Positions 18,039 through 27,679 are shown, counted from the first letter of the stretch. The stretch: 64,000 nucleotides of DNA from Candidatus Aegiribacteria sp. (GCA_023138735.1 JAGLOY010000013.1:1-64000), one strand, 5' to 3'. Program-made: numbers and translations. The notes: a model not told the origin generated them from the letters alone.

Positions 18039-18764
18039 ATGCGATTGCATATAGTAACTCTCATAGCTGTAACTGCTTGCCTGGCTTCCTCGGGAGGTCC
18101 TGATGGGGGAGGTTACTTCTGGTTCGACAGAGAAGAGAATCCGGATTTCTTTAACGATAACTGGATCGATATATCCTCAAGCGGAACGTATATGGGGCCT
18201 GGAGACGATACTTACTGGTTCGCCGGAACACTGAGTTTCGACTTCGTATTCTACGGTGATCTTTCGAACGATATATACATCAGCTCGAACGGTACGATCG
18301 TCTTTCGGGATGTATACCTTGGCTGGGGTTTCACTCACTTACCTTCCACCAACTCCTGCTGGGTTGATGCGCTCGCAGCGCCCTGGTGGTGCGATCTTGA
18401 TGCGTCCGAGGAGGGCGGGATCTACTTCCAGGAGTTCAGCGACCGTTTCATCGTAATGTGGGATGCCGTTCCTCCATGGGTGGAGAGTGGGGCTCCACCT
18501 TACTACGTCACATTCATGATGATTGGATGGAATTCACCAGATGGCGTATCGAATTCCGATATAGCGTTTCTGTATAACTCTTCGTGCAACGAGCCGGAGG
18601 GTTCGGGCGGCATGCAGGGTGACCCTGACAACGGGACGGAGCTTCAATACATGCCCCTGGTCTGCGAGCCGGAAGACTGGTATCTGCTGACCCCGAACCC
18701 GGACCCGTTCGGGACAAGCTCTCTGGAAATAACGACCTGGGCTTCGATAAAGAGCGTCCTGTAG
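18039..18764 (+). CDS. Secreted NIDO-like beta protein with TWASIK tail
   Basis: 241 residues. The signal peptide (MRLHIVTLIAVTACLASSG) precedes GYFWFDREENPDFFNDNWIDIS, then FDFVFYGDLSNDIYISSNGTIVF and SDRFIVMWDAVP, a pattern seen in NIDO-like extracellular beta domains of candidate phyla. The C-terminus is EITTWASIKSVL. AAAAGGAGAACA precedes the ATG. It is 66 bp after the preceding gene and 32 bp before the next, so the three are likely cotranscribed. Function is not known; an extracellular binding role is a guess. Confidence 0.7.
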   Translation: MRLHIVTLIAVTACLASSGGPDGGGYFWFDREENPDFFNDNWIDISSSGTYMGPGDDTYWFAGTLSFDFVFYGDLSNDIYISSNGTIVFRDVYLGWGFTHLPSTNSCWVDALAAPWWCDLDASEEGGIYFQEFSDRFIVMWDAVPPWVESGAPPYYVTFMMIGWNSPDGVSNSDIAFLYNSSCNEPEGSGGMQGDPDNGTELQYMPLVCEPEDWYLLTPNPDPFGTSSLEITTWASIKSVL

Positions 18765-18796
18765 GCTGAAACTCTATCAATAAGGGGAATTTACTC

Positions 18797-19423
18797 ATGA
18801 GTAAAACCATGCTGCTGTTATGTATTATCACACCCGTACTTCTTCTTGCGCAGGAAATCAACATTCTACCTGCGCAGGATGCCTATACCTGCGACTGTGC
18901 GCCAAACAGTACGAATCCCAATGGCGGGTTCACATATCTGTATCAGGGACGGGTTGGAAACTGCTACTGCAACTATTACATCGAATGGGATCTCTCCTTC
19001 ATCGAGCCGGGAACAATTATAGATTCGGCAGAGATCTGGATATACTGCAAGAGCTTCACAGGAAGCCCGGGAGGGGGGAATCCAGTTTACTACCTGATCA
19101 GCGAGTCGTGGGATGAGAACACGATAACGTACAACACTATGCCATCCTGGATCGATAGCATCAGCGTTACGACCGACTGGCCAACCTCGTCATCATGGCA
19201 AGTCATCGACGTGACAGGATTCGTGCAGGGATGGGTGGATGGTACGTTCGAGAACCATGGGATATTCGCGCATGTGGAGGACACGCCTGGTACTTCCTGT
19301 CCTGGTTTCTTCTCATCGAATTACTCAATAGCCGATCGAAAACCCTACCTCCTGGTCACCGGCACCGGCCTCTCTTTTGAACAGATCACCTGGGGTAATG
19401 TAAAGGTCCGGGAGAAGCTATAA
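18797..19423 (+). CDS. Secreted DNRLRE-domain protein
   Basis: 208 residues with signal peptide MSKTMLLLCIITPVLLLAQ. ILPAQDAYT, YIEWDLSFIEPGTIIDSAEI, SWDENTITYNTMPSW, WQVIDVTGFVQGWVDGTFENHG and RKPYLLVT are the DNRLRE/CBM96-like signature, a beta-sandwich common in surface and carbohydrate-active proteins. The tail QITWGNVKVREKL is a variant of the TW-x-x-IK tail of the two genes before it. Third gene of the tandem set. Confidence 0.82.
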   Translation: MSKTMLLLCIITPVLLLAQEINILPAQDAYTCDCAPNSTNPNGGFTYLYQGRVGNCYCNYYIEWDLSFIEPGTIIDSAEIWIYCKSFTGSPGGGNPVYYLISESWDENTITYNTMPSWIDSISVTTDWPTSSSWQVIDVTGFVQGWVDGTFENHGIFAHVEDTPGTSCPGFFSSNYSIADRKPYLLVTGTGLSFEQITWGNVKVREKL

Positions 19424-19655
19424 ATCCTGGTTTCTCTCCGCATCCACGCGGAAAAATATAAGTATCACTTCTGAAGAGGACTGATAAGTAAAAGGCTGCC
19501 GGTGTAAGGGCGATCCCGTCCGAATGTACATCCGGAAGAACTCCCGCGAAATTCCACGAAACTCCATCGATCTCGATGAGTGTACCCTCCGACATACAGG
19601 CGGGGTGATCATCAAGAAGTCTTCTGAACTCCCCGGAGTAGAGGTTGATTACCAT
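19386..19655 (-). CDS. Doubtful small hypothetical protein
   Basis: An open frame of 89 codons from ATG 19655, with GGTGG 6 nt upstream, runs through the 430-bp space after the DNRLRE gene and overlaps its last 38 bp. The predicted product (MVINLYSGEFRRLLDDHPAC at the start) has ordinary composition but matches no family I know. It could be a real small gene or chance. I see no other gene between 19424 and 19852. Confidence 0.25.
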   Translation of the reverse strand: MVINLYSGEFRRLLDDHPACMSEGTLIEIDGVSWNFAGVLPDVHSDGIALTPAAFYLSVLFRSDTYIFPRGCGEKPGFIASPGPLHYPR

Positions 19656-19772
19656 AAGTGCCACCGCGTTTGAATTAGAGAATGAAAAATGGTATAACGA
19701 TACTAATAATAGACTCACTCAACTTAATTGGAATCGCCGATTATGAAACTATGTCGTGCTTTATGATAAATA

Positions 19773-19801
19773 TTGACATATTGGTATTAATGTACTAGTT
19801 T
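19773..19801 (+). promoter_or_regulatory. Promoter of the ferredoxin-like gene
   Basis: TTGACA (19773-19778), 17 bp, then TAGTTT (19796-19801), about 50 bp before the start codon, in an AT-rich stretch with no genes. Confidence 0.45.
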
Positions 19802-19852
19802 AAGATCATAGTAAATTGAAAGAATACCCATCGAACTTACAAGGAGAGTAAA

Positions 19853-20593
19853 ATGGGCAGGATCACAAGGAAGATAATCAGGATAGATGAGGAAAAATGT
19901 GACGGTTGCGGGATCTGCGCTGACGCGTGTCACGAGGGAGCCATTCAGATAATCGATGGCAAGGCCAAACTTGTTAAGGATTCATATTGCGACGGTCTTG
20001 GAGATTGCATCGGTCCATGTCCTCAGGATGCTATAACCATTGAGGAGCGTTTCGCTGATGAGTACGATGAAGCTGCCGTACAGAAACACCTTGAGGAGCG
20101 GGATTCATCTTCTGCACCTGCGAAGCCTGTTGTATGCGCATGCCCCGGATCGGCAGTAAGAGAACTCACGCATCCTGCTGAACCTGTAGAAACAACCGTT
20201 TCAGCTGACGTACAGTCCCGTTTATCGACATGGCCGGTACAGATAACTCTTGTTCCTCCGAACGCGCCGTTCCTCAGCGATTCAGATCTTCTGATCGCTG
20301 CTGACTGTGTTCCCTTTGCCTTTCCCGACTTCCATAACCGTTTCATTAAGGGGAGGGTCGCTCTTGTGGGGTGTCCCAAACTTGATGATGCGGGATACTA
20401 CACCGATAAGTTAACGGAGATTTTCAAAATGAACACGATCAATTCCATAACGGTTGTGTATATGGAAGTCCCCTGCTGCGGTGGTCTTGTTCAGGTTGTG
20501 CACAAAGCCCTCATTCAGTCAGGGAAGCAGATCCCCCTTTCCTTCCTGAAGATTGGTATCAAAGGTGATATTCTGGACGAAATGAATCTCTAG
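19853..20593 (+). CDS. Two-cluster ferredoxin-like iron-sulfur protein
   Basis: 246 residues. The N-terminus has CDGCGICADACHEGA and CDGLGDCIGPCPQDA, giving two [4Fe-4S] clusters. After a linker there is CACPGSA, and the C-terminal domain (LLIAADCVPFAFPDFHN, GRVALVGCPKLDD, YMEVPCCGGLVQVV) has further Cys pairs. Such proteins are widespread in anaerobes, often near hybrid-cluster proteins, and are thought to be cytoplasmic electron carriers; no such partner is adjacent here. AAGGAGAG precedes the ATG. Confidence 0.85.
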   Translation: MGRITRKIIRIDEEKCDGCGICADACHEGAIQIIDGKAKLVKDSYCDGLGDCIGPCPQDAITIEERFADEYDEAAVQKHLEERDSSSAPAKPVVCACPGSAVRELTHPAEPVETTVSADVQSRLSTWPVQITLVPPNAPFLSDSDLLIAADCVPFAFPDFHNRFIKGRVALVGCPKLDDAGYYTDKLTEIFKMNTINSITVVYMEVPCCGGLVQVVHKALIQSGKQIPLSFLKIGIKGDILDEMNL

Positions 20594-20719
20594 ATAATAA
20601 TGTATATAGATACATGATAAGGATATGTACAATATTTGGGAACTATTTCCTAGTAAATTGGTATATAATTATCGGTTCCCATTTTTAATGATGGAAGTTA
20701 AAAGAATCAGGGAGGAACC

Positions 20720-21988
20720 GTGCGAATAACTGTCATAACTATCCTGCTTGTATCAGCCGCTATGGCTTTAGGCGAAGAGAGTCTTGAAGCCAGCCCGGGA
20801 GTGTTGTGGGAATACGCTCTTGCTCATTCAGACATGATGCATTCGATGGATAACCTTATCGTCAGTTCGACCATGATCCGGGAAGCTTCCGGTCGCCTGC
20901 CCGATCCATCTGCAAGGTTTGGATGGTCGCCTCTTCCACTGGAGACGAGGAACGGACCTGTGCTTTTCTCGCTCACATTCATGCAGAGGATTCCATGGCC
21001 CGGGTTTCTTTCCCGGGAACGATCTCTCGCTTCGACAGGTGTTGACCTGGCCACTTTGAACCGGGATCTGACTGCTCTTGAATTGCGATCATCAACAGCT
21101 GAACTATGGTCGGAGATGTACCTGGTGCGAAGCAGGATGGAGTTTCTGGAAGGAGAATTGGCAAGGCTCCAGATTCTTCTTGCGGCAGCATCCGCAAAAT
21201 ACGAAACAGGGGTAGTAAGTCTCTCAGATCTGCTCCGGCTGGAAAACAGGCTAGCAATGCTGGAAGCGGATCAATATCGGATGGATCTCGATATGGAATC
21301 GCTCAACAACGAAATGAACAGTCTTCTCGGCCGATCTATGGGTGAAGGTTTCCGCTGGACAGAATCGCTTCCCGGTGTTGAAAATTTCATGCAATACAAC
21401 TATTCCGCTGTCGACGTAACCGATTTCCCGCTTGCGAGGAAAAGCGCAATTGAGGTTGAGATAGCAAGGTCCGCTGAAGAACTGAGCGCAGAGCGCCTGC
21501 GTCCTTCATTTGAGGTTGGGGTTACCTGGTCGGTGATTGACAAGCCGGTGATCGAAATGGGAGCGGTTGAAGAGGGAGGCGATGGACTGATGATCTTTGC
21601 CGGCCTCAGCCTTCCGCTCGGTTACAGCGGAAATAGCTACAGACACAGAGCAGCACAATCCTCTTCATCGGCAGCCCTGCTGCTTCATTCGCAGAAGCTC
21701 GCCGACCTTGCTTCCAGGAGGGCGGACCTGATGGCAACTGTTGAGGGGCTGATAAACATGTACTCTACGTATGAGACCGATATATTGCCGAACCTTGAGA
21801 TGATCCTGTCTCTTACTGAAAGAGAATGGATGACAGGTGCAAAGAGTTTGATAGATGTGATCGAAGTACTAAGTGAATCCAGGACCGCTCATCTTGAAAT
21901 GAACAGGATCTATTCACAAATCGTTGTCTCTGCAGCAAAGTTGAAAGAACTGACAGGGGACACAACAGAGAGAGGTGAATTTCTATGA
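20720..21988 (+). CDS. TolC/CusC-like outer-membrane efflux protein
   Basis: 422 residues from GTG with GGGAGGA 4 nt upstream. A signal peptide precedes a body of long amphipathic helices with two OEP repeats (AYALAHSDMM region; LIDVIEVLSESRTAHLEMNR near the end), as in the TolC/CusC family that forms the outer duct of tripartite pumps. It overlaps the next gene by 4 bp and heads the operon cusC-YHS-cusB-cusA-MOSC. A TATAAT at 20664-20669 is a possible -10 box. Confidence 0.88.
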   Translation: MRITVITILLVSAAMALGEESLEASPGVLWEYALAHSDMMHSMDNLIVSSTMIREASGRLPDPSARFGWSPLPLETRNGPVLFSLTFMQRIPWPGFLSRERSLASTGVDLATLNRDLTALELRSSTAELWSEMYLVRSRMEFLEGELARLQILLAAASAKYETGVVSLSDLLRLENRLAMLEADQYRMDLDMESLNNEMNSLLGRSMGEGFRWTESLPGVENFMQYNYSAVDVTDFPLARKSAIEVEIARSAEELSAERLRPSFEVGVTWSVIDKPVIEMGAVEEGGDGLMIFAGLSLPLGYSGNSYRHRAAQSSSSAALLLHSQKLADLASRRADLMATVEGLINMYSTYETDILPNLEMILSLTEREWMTGAKSLIDVIEVLSESRTAHLEMNRIYSQIVVSAAKLKELTGDTTERGEFL

Positions 21989-22431
21989 AAAAGATAGCAA
22001 CGAAGTTCGGAACCGCCATCCTCATCGGGATTATTGCGGCGATATTCATAAGGGGTGTTGCAGGAAATGAAGCAAGCCACGAAGATGAGATTGATATCTC
22101 ACAGGCCGCAGCGGGTGTTGTTACCGCAGAGAGTCCGGAAGAGGTAGAAGAGAGTACTCCGGAAGACGTGATCGACCTGAATAATACACTCTGTCCTGTT
22201 ATGGGCGGAGAAGTAATGGATGGTCAGTATGTCGACTGGGAAGGATTCCGTGTGCATTTCTGCTGCGGTGGGTGCGATGCTCGGTTCCTCGCTGAACCGG
22301 AGAAATACCTGCCCATTCTGGCGGAGGAGGCTGCGGTTGCTGAATTGCTTGGTATCGAATGCGGGAGCTGCTACCCCGAAGACTGCAGCTGCGAACAGCC
22401 CCAATCCTCAAGCAGCGGCAGCTGTCACTAA
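21985..22431 (+). CDS. YHS/TRASH-like metal-binding membrane-anchored protein
   Basis: 148 residues. One N-terminal membrane helix (GTAILIGIIAAIFIRGVAG) could be an anchor or signal. The periplasmic part has NTLCPVMGGEVMDG and VHFCCGGCDARFLAEPEKYL, the YHS/TRASH pattern that binds copper or similar metals, and a Cys-rich tail (CGSCYPEDCSC, GSCH). Being inside the RND operon, it may hand metal ions to the pump in the way CusF does elsewhere; that role is inference. Confidence 0.82.
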   Translation: MKKIATKFGTAILIGIIAAIFIRGVAGNEASHEDEIDISQAAAGVVTAESPEEVEESTPEDVIDLNNTLCPVMGGEVMDGQYVDWEGFRVHFCCGGCDARFLAEPEKYLPILAEEAAVAELLGIECGSCYPEDCSCEQPQSSSSGSCH

Positions 22432-22459
22432 CTGCTTAGTAACAGAAAGCGGGTGAGAT

Positions 22460-23755
22460 GTGTTTTTAAATGCCGGCAGTAGGAGGATGCTATCGATCAT
22501 GATCACCGGGGTGATAATCGGTCTGCTCTTCGGATTCCTGCTGCCATGGGGGTGGCTGTTCCAGAGCCCTGAAGAAGAACATGATCACCAGGGAAGTGCA
22601 GACCTGCCGGAAAGCTGGGCCTGCCCAATGCTCTGCGTTGTCCTTGATCATCCCGGTACATGCCCGGTATGCGGCATGGAACTCGAAGCGTTCATCAGTA
22701 CCGGAGATGAAGTTGTTCTTTCAAGGCATGATCAGGCAATGCTCGATCTTACGATCGGGGTAACAACAGTCAGGGATCTCACCACCCGATTTACAGCTCC
22801 CGGACTCATAGAGTTTGACGGGACAGGACTCTACTCCGTAACAGCCTGGACAGGGGGCAGGATCGAAAACCTGTATGTGGATTCCCAGGGAGAGCATATT
22901 TCGGGCGGCGCAGTCATTGCCGGCATCTACTCTCCGGAACTCTATGCTGCCAAGCAGGAGCTGCTTGTATTATCTCAAGCCGGAAAAACATTTGAAGACT
23001 TCGGTGTGACCCTTGCAGCTGAAAAACTCCGGCTTCTTGGAGCGCCGGAATACGTGATCAGGCAGATTATCGAAAGAGGAGATGTAAGTACGGTATCTAA
23101 TGTGATCTCACCTGTTTCAGGAACTGTTACCGCAATTCATGTTCGAGAAGGAGAATATGTTTCGACAGGACACATCCTGCTGGAGCTGGCGGACATTTCA
23201 ACGGTCTGGCTCACGGTCTATCTGACCGAGGAGCAATCCGGCCTTGTCAGTACAGGGCATGAACTGGAATTCTCGATCGACTCCGAGCCTGCAAAAATCT
23301 TCTCCGCTGTAATCGATTCAGTTGATCCCTTTCTGGATCAGCCTGGCGGCGGTTTTGAAGCAAGAATCATACTGGATAACGCTTCGGGGGAATTCCTTCC
23401 CGGTCAGTCGGCAGCTGCAACTATCATTAATGGAGAGCATCCCGGGACTGTTCTCTCGGTTCCAAGAGGAAGCGTTCTCGCTCTGGGTTCGCGATCAGTT
23501 GTTTATGTGATGACTGGGCCAACCACTTACGTGGAAGGCGACAACGGATCCCTCCGTATCGAAGAGGCCAGGTTCGAACCCGTGCAAATCACAGTCGGCC
23601 CTCTCGCTGCTGACAGCACGGGGGAAGTTTTCTATCCCGTCTATGCCGGTCTTTCGGAGGGTGACGTTGTTGCTCTGAAAGGTGCTTTTCTGATCGACTC
23701 TCAGGCAGAACTGCTCGGACTCCCATCTCTATTCAACTCTGAAATGGCAGAGTAG
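22460..23755 (+). CDS. CusB-like membrane-fusion protein with heavy-metal-binding domain
   Basis: 431 residues. One membrane helix, then a heavy-metal-binding motif (ACPMLCVVLDHPGTCPVCGM) and a typical adaptor: AWTGGRIENLYVDSQGEHIS and VISPVSGTVTAIHVREGEYV are the two lipoyl halves, followed by beta-barrel and membrane-proximal domains. It links the inner pump to the outer channel. The start is uncertain: GTG 22460 gives the longest form, but AGGAGG lies at 22481-22486 and ATG 22499 is also possible. Confidence 0.9.
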   Translation: MFLNAGSRRMLSIMITGVIIGLLFGFLLPWGWLFQSPEEEHDHQGSADLPESWACPMLCVVLDHPGTCPVCGMELEAFISTGDEVVLSRHDQAMLDLTIGVTTVRDLTTRFTAPGLIEFDGTGLYSVTAWTGGRIENLYVDSQGEHISGGAVIAGIYSPELYAAKQELLVLSQAGKTFEDFGVTLAAEKLRLLGAPEYVIRQIIERGDVSTVSNVISPVSGTVTAIHVREGEYVSTGHILLELADISTVWLTVYLTEEQSGLVSTGHELEFSIDSEPAKIFSAVIDSVDPFLDQPGGGFEARIILDNASGEFLPGQSAAATIINGEHPGTVLSVPRGSVLALGSRSVVYVMTGPTTYVEGDNGSLRIEEARFEPVQITVGPLAADSTGEVFYPVYAGLSEGDVVALKGAFLIDSQAELLGLPSLFNSEMAE

Positions 23756-23764
23756 TAGAATGTT

Positions 23765-26700
23765 ATGATAAGACGAATAGTCGAATTCTGTCTGAAGAAT
23801 CCTGCCGCAGTGATCATGATCGCAGCGCTGGCAGGCGGTACGGGCATATGGGCACTGAGGACCACTCCCGTGGACGCTTTCCCGGACATATCCGAAAATC
23901 AGGTTATCGTTTCAACACAATGGGCGGGGAGGAGCCCCGATGATGTTCAGGATCAGATAACCTACCCGCTCTCAGTCGAACTTCAGGGCATTCCCGGCGT
24001 CAAACAGGTAAGAGGTATGTCCGGGTTCGGATTCAGCCGTGTATATGTCGTTTTCGATGATAATATAGATTTCTACTGGGCACGAACCCGTGTTCTCGAG
24101 CGTCTGGGCGGCCTTGGTGATCTTCTTCCGTACGATGCTCTGCCCCAGCTGGGTCCGGATGCCACACCTCTCGGACAGATATACTGGTATACGGTTGAAG
24201 GTCCGCAGGATCTTGGTTCGCTTCGGACTCTGCAGGATTACACCATCAAGTACGCGCTCCAGAGTATCCCCGGAGTTTCCGAAGTCGCAAGCATCGGTGG
24301 ATTTGTAACGGAGTATCAGGTTGATGTCGATCCGAACCTTCTGTTCAACTACGGATTGGATATTCAGCAGGTTTCAGAGGCGATCTCCAGGTCAAACATC
24401 GATGTGGGTGCAAGAACAATTGAATCGTCCGGAATGGAGTATATCGTCAGAGGGACAGGGTTCCTGGAGGGGATAGAGGACCTTGAGCAAGTTCTCGTTG
24501 CAAGCGTTGATGGAGTTCCTGTCATGCTTGGAGACATCTCTACGATCGAAACCGGTCCTGCGTTCCGCAGAGGAGCACTTGCGGATCACAACGGTGAGAT
24601 CGCCGGGGGGATTGTCGTCATGAGAAAGGATGCCAATCCCGTGCTCGTTATAGATGCAGTGGAGGAAAGACTGGCTGAAATCGCCCCGGCTCTTCCTGAA
24701 GGTGTTTCAATCACTCCTTATTACGATCGAAGAGAACTCGTCCTTGAAACAGTCGAAACCCTATCAGGCGTCATTGCGATGGAAATGCTGATTACGCTGA
24801 TAGTTATTCTGATATTCCTGGTTCACCTCAGAAGCTCTCTTATTGTGACCGCTACCTTGCCGTACGCTGTGCTGCTCTGTTTTGCGGCAATGAAAGTTAT
24901 TGGCATCTCGGCCAATATCATGAGCTTCGCGGGGATTGCGATCGCCATCGGCACACTGGTTGATATGGGAATAGTTGTTACGGAGAATATCCATCTCTCT
25001 CTAGCACGTGATAGTTTTAAAAATACACTTGTAAGCATACGTGATGCGGTTGCAGAGGTAGCTCCCGCGATACTTACATCGCTCGGGACAACTGTAATCA
25101 GTTTCGTGCCGGTATTCTTCCTCTCAGGGCAGAGCGGCAGGCTTTTCATACCTCTTGCCTGGACCAAAACCCTTGTTCTGACTGCTGCAGGCATTGTAGC
25201 AATCACGGTTGTACCGGTCCTGTCCCTGATTTTCATCGCAAAGGAACCAGGCGAGCGTAAACGGCTCAGAACACTACTGGCAATACTCGGTGCAAGCGCC
25301 CTCGCGGCATGGACAGCGTGGTCGCTCGGTCCGCCTTCATGGCTTCCTCTCCAGAGGTGGCTTCTTTCTACACTGGTCTTCGGAGGATCGGCATTTCTCT
25401 TCTGGCACCTTGCGGGTGAGCGGTTGCATACTGGAAAGCAGGACAGAATTACCCGTCGCATAACATCGGTATACGAACCGGTACTGAGATGGTGCCTTAC
25501 TCACCGCAAAACTTTTCTTGCCATGCCCGTAATCATTATTTTTCTGGGACTTATGTCAATTACAGGAGCAAAAGTTTTTCTGAGCCCTCTTGATTCAATA
25601 GGATTCAACACCGAAGAATTCAGATTGACGGCTCTGATTTCAGATCTTTTCCCGGGTATAGGCAGCGAGTTCATGCCGCCACTGGATGAGGGAAGTTTCC
25701 TCTTCATGCCTTCACTTCTTAACCAGGCAAGTCTTGGACAAACCGTAGAGACGATGATCACTCAGAATGAAATGATGATTGGCGTCCCGGAAGTTGACAG
25801 AGTAGTCGGTAAGGCTGGCAGGGCTGATTCACCACTTGACCCAGCTCCTGCAGGCATGATAGAGACCGTTATTACCCTGCTTCCCGAGGATGAGTGGAGA
25901 GAGGGCGTTACCTCGGCGGATATACTGAACGAACTCAGGGAAGCCACATCAATGCCTGGTATTGCACCCTCCTGGCTGCAGCCGATTGAAACCAGGATAG
26001 TTATGCTCCAGTCCGGGATCAGAAGCAATATCGGATGCGAAATACATGGTTCCGATTATCTGGAAATCGAAAGAATAGCTCTTGAAATAGAAAAAATTCT
26101 GGCGGAGATACCGGGTGCCGCTGACGTTTCAGCTCTCAGAACCGGCCGCAGACCTTACATTGAATTCACTGTGGACAGGCTAGTGGCTGCAAGATACGGT
26201 GTTTCTGTCGAACGGGTCCAGAGGACATTAGCTGCCGCAATAGGCGGCACATCAGCAACAACTGTGCTCTCGGGCAGAGAAAGGACCGATGTTCGTCTTC
26301 GATACGCCAGAGATTTCAGGAACGAGATATCCGACCTTGGTAGAATATTCGTGCGTACCATGTCCGGTTCGATGATCCCGGTTTCCCTGGTTGCCTCTAT
26401 AGAAACCGTTACCGGTCCTGCTATGATCAGGTCGGTCAATGGTGAGCTGGTCGGTTATGTCATGCTGAGTGCCGATGGCAGGGACGAAGGAGGGCTTGTT
26501 GAGGAAGCGGATGAAATCCTTAGAAACATAATCACAACCGAAGCTTCACTCTCACCGGAGGAACGAACCATAAACCTTCCGGACGGTTACTACTTCAGAT
26601 GGGTGGGAAACTACCTGAACCAGATGGAAGCGAAGAGAAGGTTCTCTCTGCTTATCCCTATCTGTCTTGCGGCGATCTTCGGGATCATGTACCTGCAGTT

Positions 26701-27208
26701 CAAAACTATTGCAGTCCCGGTGATAATCTTCCTCGGAGCGGTTCCGCTTGCAATTGCCGGTGGGTTTCTCTTCATACAGGTATGGCCATTTCTTCAGAAC
26801 CTTCTTTTCGGGGTGGGATTAATGGCTTCCCCTTCGTTCGGCCCCATCTATCTAACGGTCGCGGTTGTAGTTGGCTTTATAGCTCTTCTCGGTATCTGCG
26901 TGGATGACGGTGTGCTGATGACCACATACATCAACCAGCTGATAAAGAAAGAGAAACCCTCCTCTAAACGCGAATTGAGAGAGCTTGTTCTGATCGCCGG
27001 GAAACGGCGTATCCGACCCGCGGTGATGACAACAGTAACAACACTCATAGCTCTGATCCCGGTAATCCTTGTATCCGGAAGAGGTTCGGAACTTTCCAGA
27101 CCTATGGCACTTCCGGTATTCGGAGGGATGCTGATAGAGTTCATGACAATGCTTATAGTACCGGTAGCCTACAGCTGGTGGCTCGAAAGGAAATTCCGTG
27201 GCAGCTAA
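23765..27208 (+). CDS. CusA-like heavy-metal efflux RND pump
   Basis: 1147 residues of the HME-RND family. Diagnostic stretches are TTPVDAFPDISENQVIV, TYPLSVELQGIPGV, DGVPVMLGDI, the helix-4 region with GTLVDMGIVVTENIH, and ICVDDGVLMTTYINQL. It uses the proton gradient to export metal cations such as Cu+, Ag+, Zn2+ or Co2+; which one cannot be told here. It is about 100 residues longer than E. coli CusA, mainly from an insertion at about residues 495-570 with two extra hydrophobic segments between helices 6 and 7. Confidence 0.95.
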   Translation: MIRRIVEFCLKNPAAVIMIAALAGGTGIWALRTTPVDAFPDISENQVIVSTQWAGRSPDDVQDQITYPLSVELQGIPGVKQVRGMSGFGFSRVYVVFDDNIDFYWARTRVLERLGGLGDLLPYDALPQLGPDATPLGQIYWYTVEGPQDLGSLRTLQDYTIKYALQSIPGVSEVASIGGFVTEYQVDVDPNLLFNYGLDIQQVSEAISRSNIDVGARTIESSGMEYIVRGTGFLEGIEDLEQVLVASVDGVPVMLGDISTIETGPAFRRGALADHNGEIAGGIVVMRKDANPVLVIDAVEERLAEIAPALPEGVSITPYYDRRELVLETVETLSGVIAMEMLITLIVILIFLVHLRSSLIVTATLPYAVLLCFAAMKVIGISANIMSFAGIAIAIGTLVDMGIVVTENIHLSLARDSFKNTLVSIRDAVAEVAPAILTSLGTTVISFVPVFFLSGQSGRLFIPLAWTKTLVLTAAGIVAITVVPVLSLIFIAKEPGERKRLRTLLAILGASALAAWTAWSLGPPSWLPLQRWLLSTLVFGGSAFLFWHLAGERLHTGKQDRITRRITSVYEPVLRWCLTHRKTFLAMPVIIIFLGLMSITGAKVFLSPLDSIGFNTEEFRLTALISDLFPGIGSEFMPPLDEGSFLFMPSLLNQASLGQTVETMITQNEMMIGVPEVDRVVGKAGRADSPLDPAPAGMIETVITLLPEDEWREGVTSADILNELREATSMPGIAPSWLQPIETRIVMLQSGIRSNIGCEIHGSDYLEIERIALEIEKILAEIPGAADVSALRTGRRPYIEFTVDRLVAARYGVSVERVQRTLAAAIGGTSATTVLSGRERTDVRLRYARDFRNEISDLGRIFVRTMSGSMIPVSLVASIETVTGPAMIRSVNGELVGYVMLSADGRDEGGLVEEADEILRNIITTEASLSPEERTINLPDGYYFRWVGNYLNQMEAKRRFSLLIPICLAAIFGIMYLQFKTIAVPVIIFLGAVPLAIAGGFLFIQVWPFLQNLLFGVGLMASPSFGPIYLTVAVVVGFIALLGICVDDGVLMTTYINQLIKKEKPSSKRELRELVLIAGKRRIRPAVMTTVTTLIALIPVILVSGRGSELSRPMALPVFGGMLIEFMTMLIVPVAYSWWLERKFRGS

Positions 27209-27659
27209 TAGAAATTACAGGATAACTGTAGAGACAGTGAACATTTCGATGAAAAAGGGAACGGCAAAGCATCCCGTATCTGTAATAGAACTGGACAGTG
27301 AGGGAGTGCTCGGAGATGCGCACCGAGGAACCCCGGGAAGGAATGTAAGCCTTCTGGACAGGGCTCTGGTCGATGAGCTTACGGTTTCATCCGGCAGCGA
27401 AAGAATTCCTGAAGGCGCAATGGGCGAGAACATAACCTTCAGGATAAGCGGACCTGACACTCCAAGGGTGGGCGACAGGATACAGGTAGGTGAAGTCCTG
27501 ATGCGAGTAGAAAAGATCGGCAAGGAGTGTCATGGAGATGGCTGCGAGATCTTCAGGAGAATCGGCAGATGCGTCATGCCCGCCTCAGGGATATTCTGCT
27601 CGGTGATCAGAGGCGGGATGATTCAGCCCGGCATGACCGGTGAACTTATCCGCGTTTGA
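27198..27659 (+). CDS. MOSC-domain protein
   Basis: 153 residues from GTG 27198 (AAGGA 6 nt upstream), overlapping the end of cusA by 11 bp. The pattern GRNVSLLDRALVDEL, EGAMGENITF, GDRIQVGEVLMRVEKIGKEC and RCVMPASGIFCSVIRGG matches stand-alone MOSC proteins, which are related to molybdenum-cofactor sulfurase C-termini and use a Cys to carry sulfur or bind ligand. Its link to metal efflux is only positional. Confidence 0.88.
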   Translation: MAANRNYRITVETVNISMKKGTAKHPVSVIELDSEGVLGDAHRGTPGRNVSLLDRALVDELTVSSGSERIPEGAMGENITFRISGPDTPRVGDRIQVGEVLMRVEKIGKECHGDGCEIFRRIGRCVMPASGIFCSVIRGGMIQPGMTGELIRV

Positions 27660-27679
27660 ACTGACTTTCAGTCAGATAT

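Noticed and set aside
24823-25461. 212-codon minus-strand frame opposite cusA
   Set aside because: Antisense shadow of the conserved RND pump; no ribosome site and Arg/Ser-rich product.
27660-27674. Bidirectional terminator between the MOSC and ChaN-like genes
   Set aside because: CTGAC-TTTCA-GTCAG is only a 5-bp stem without a T run; mentioned but not called.
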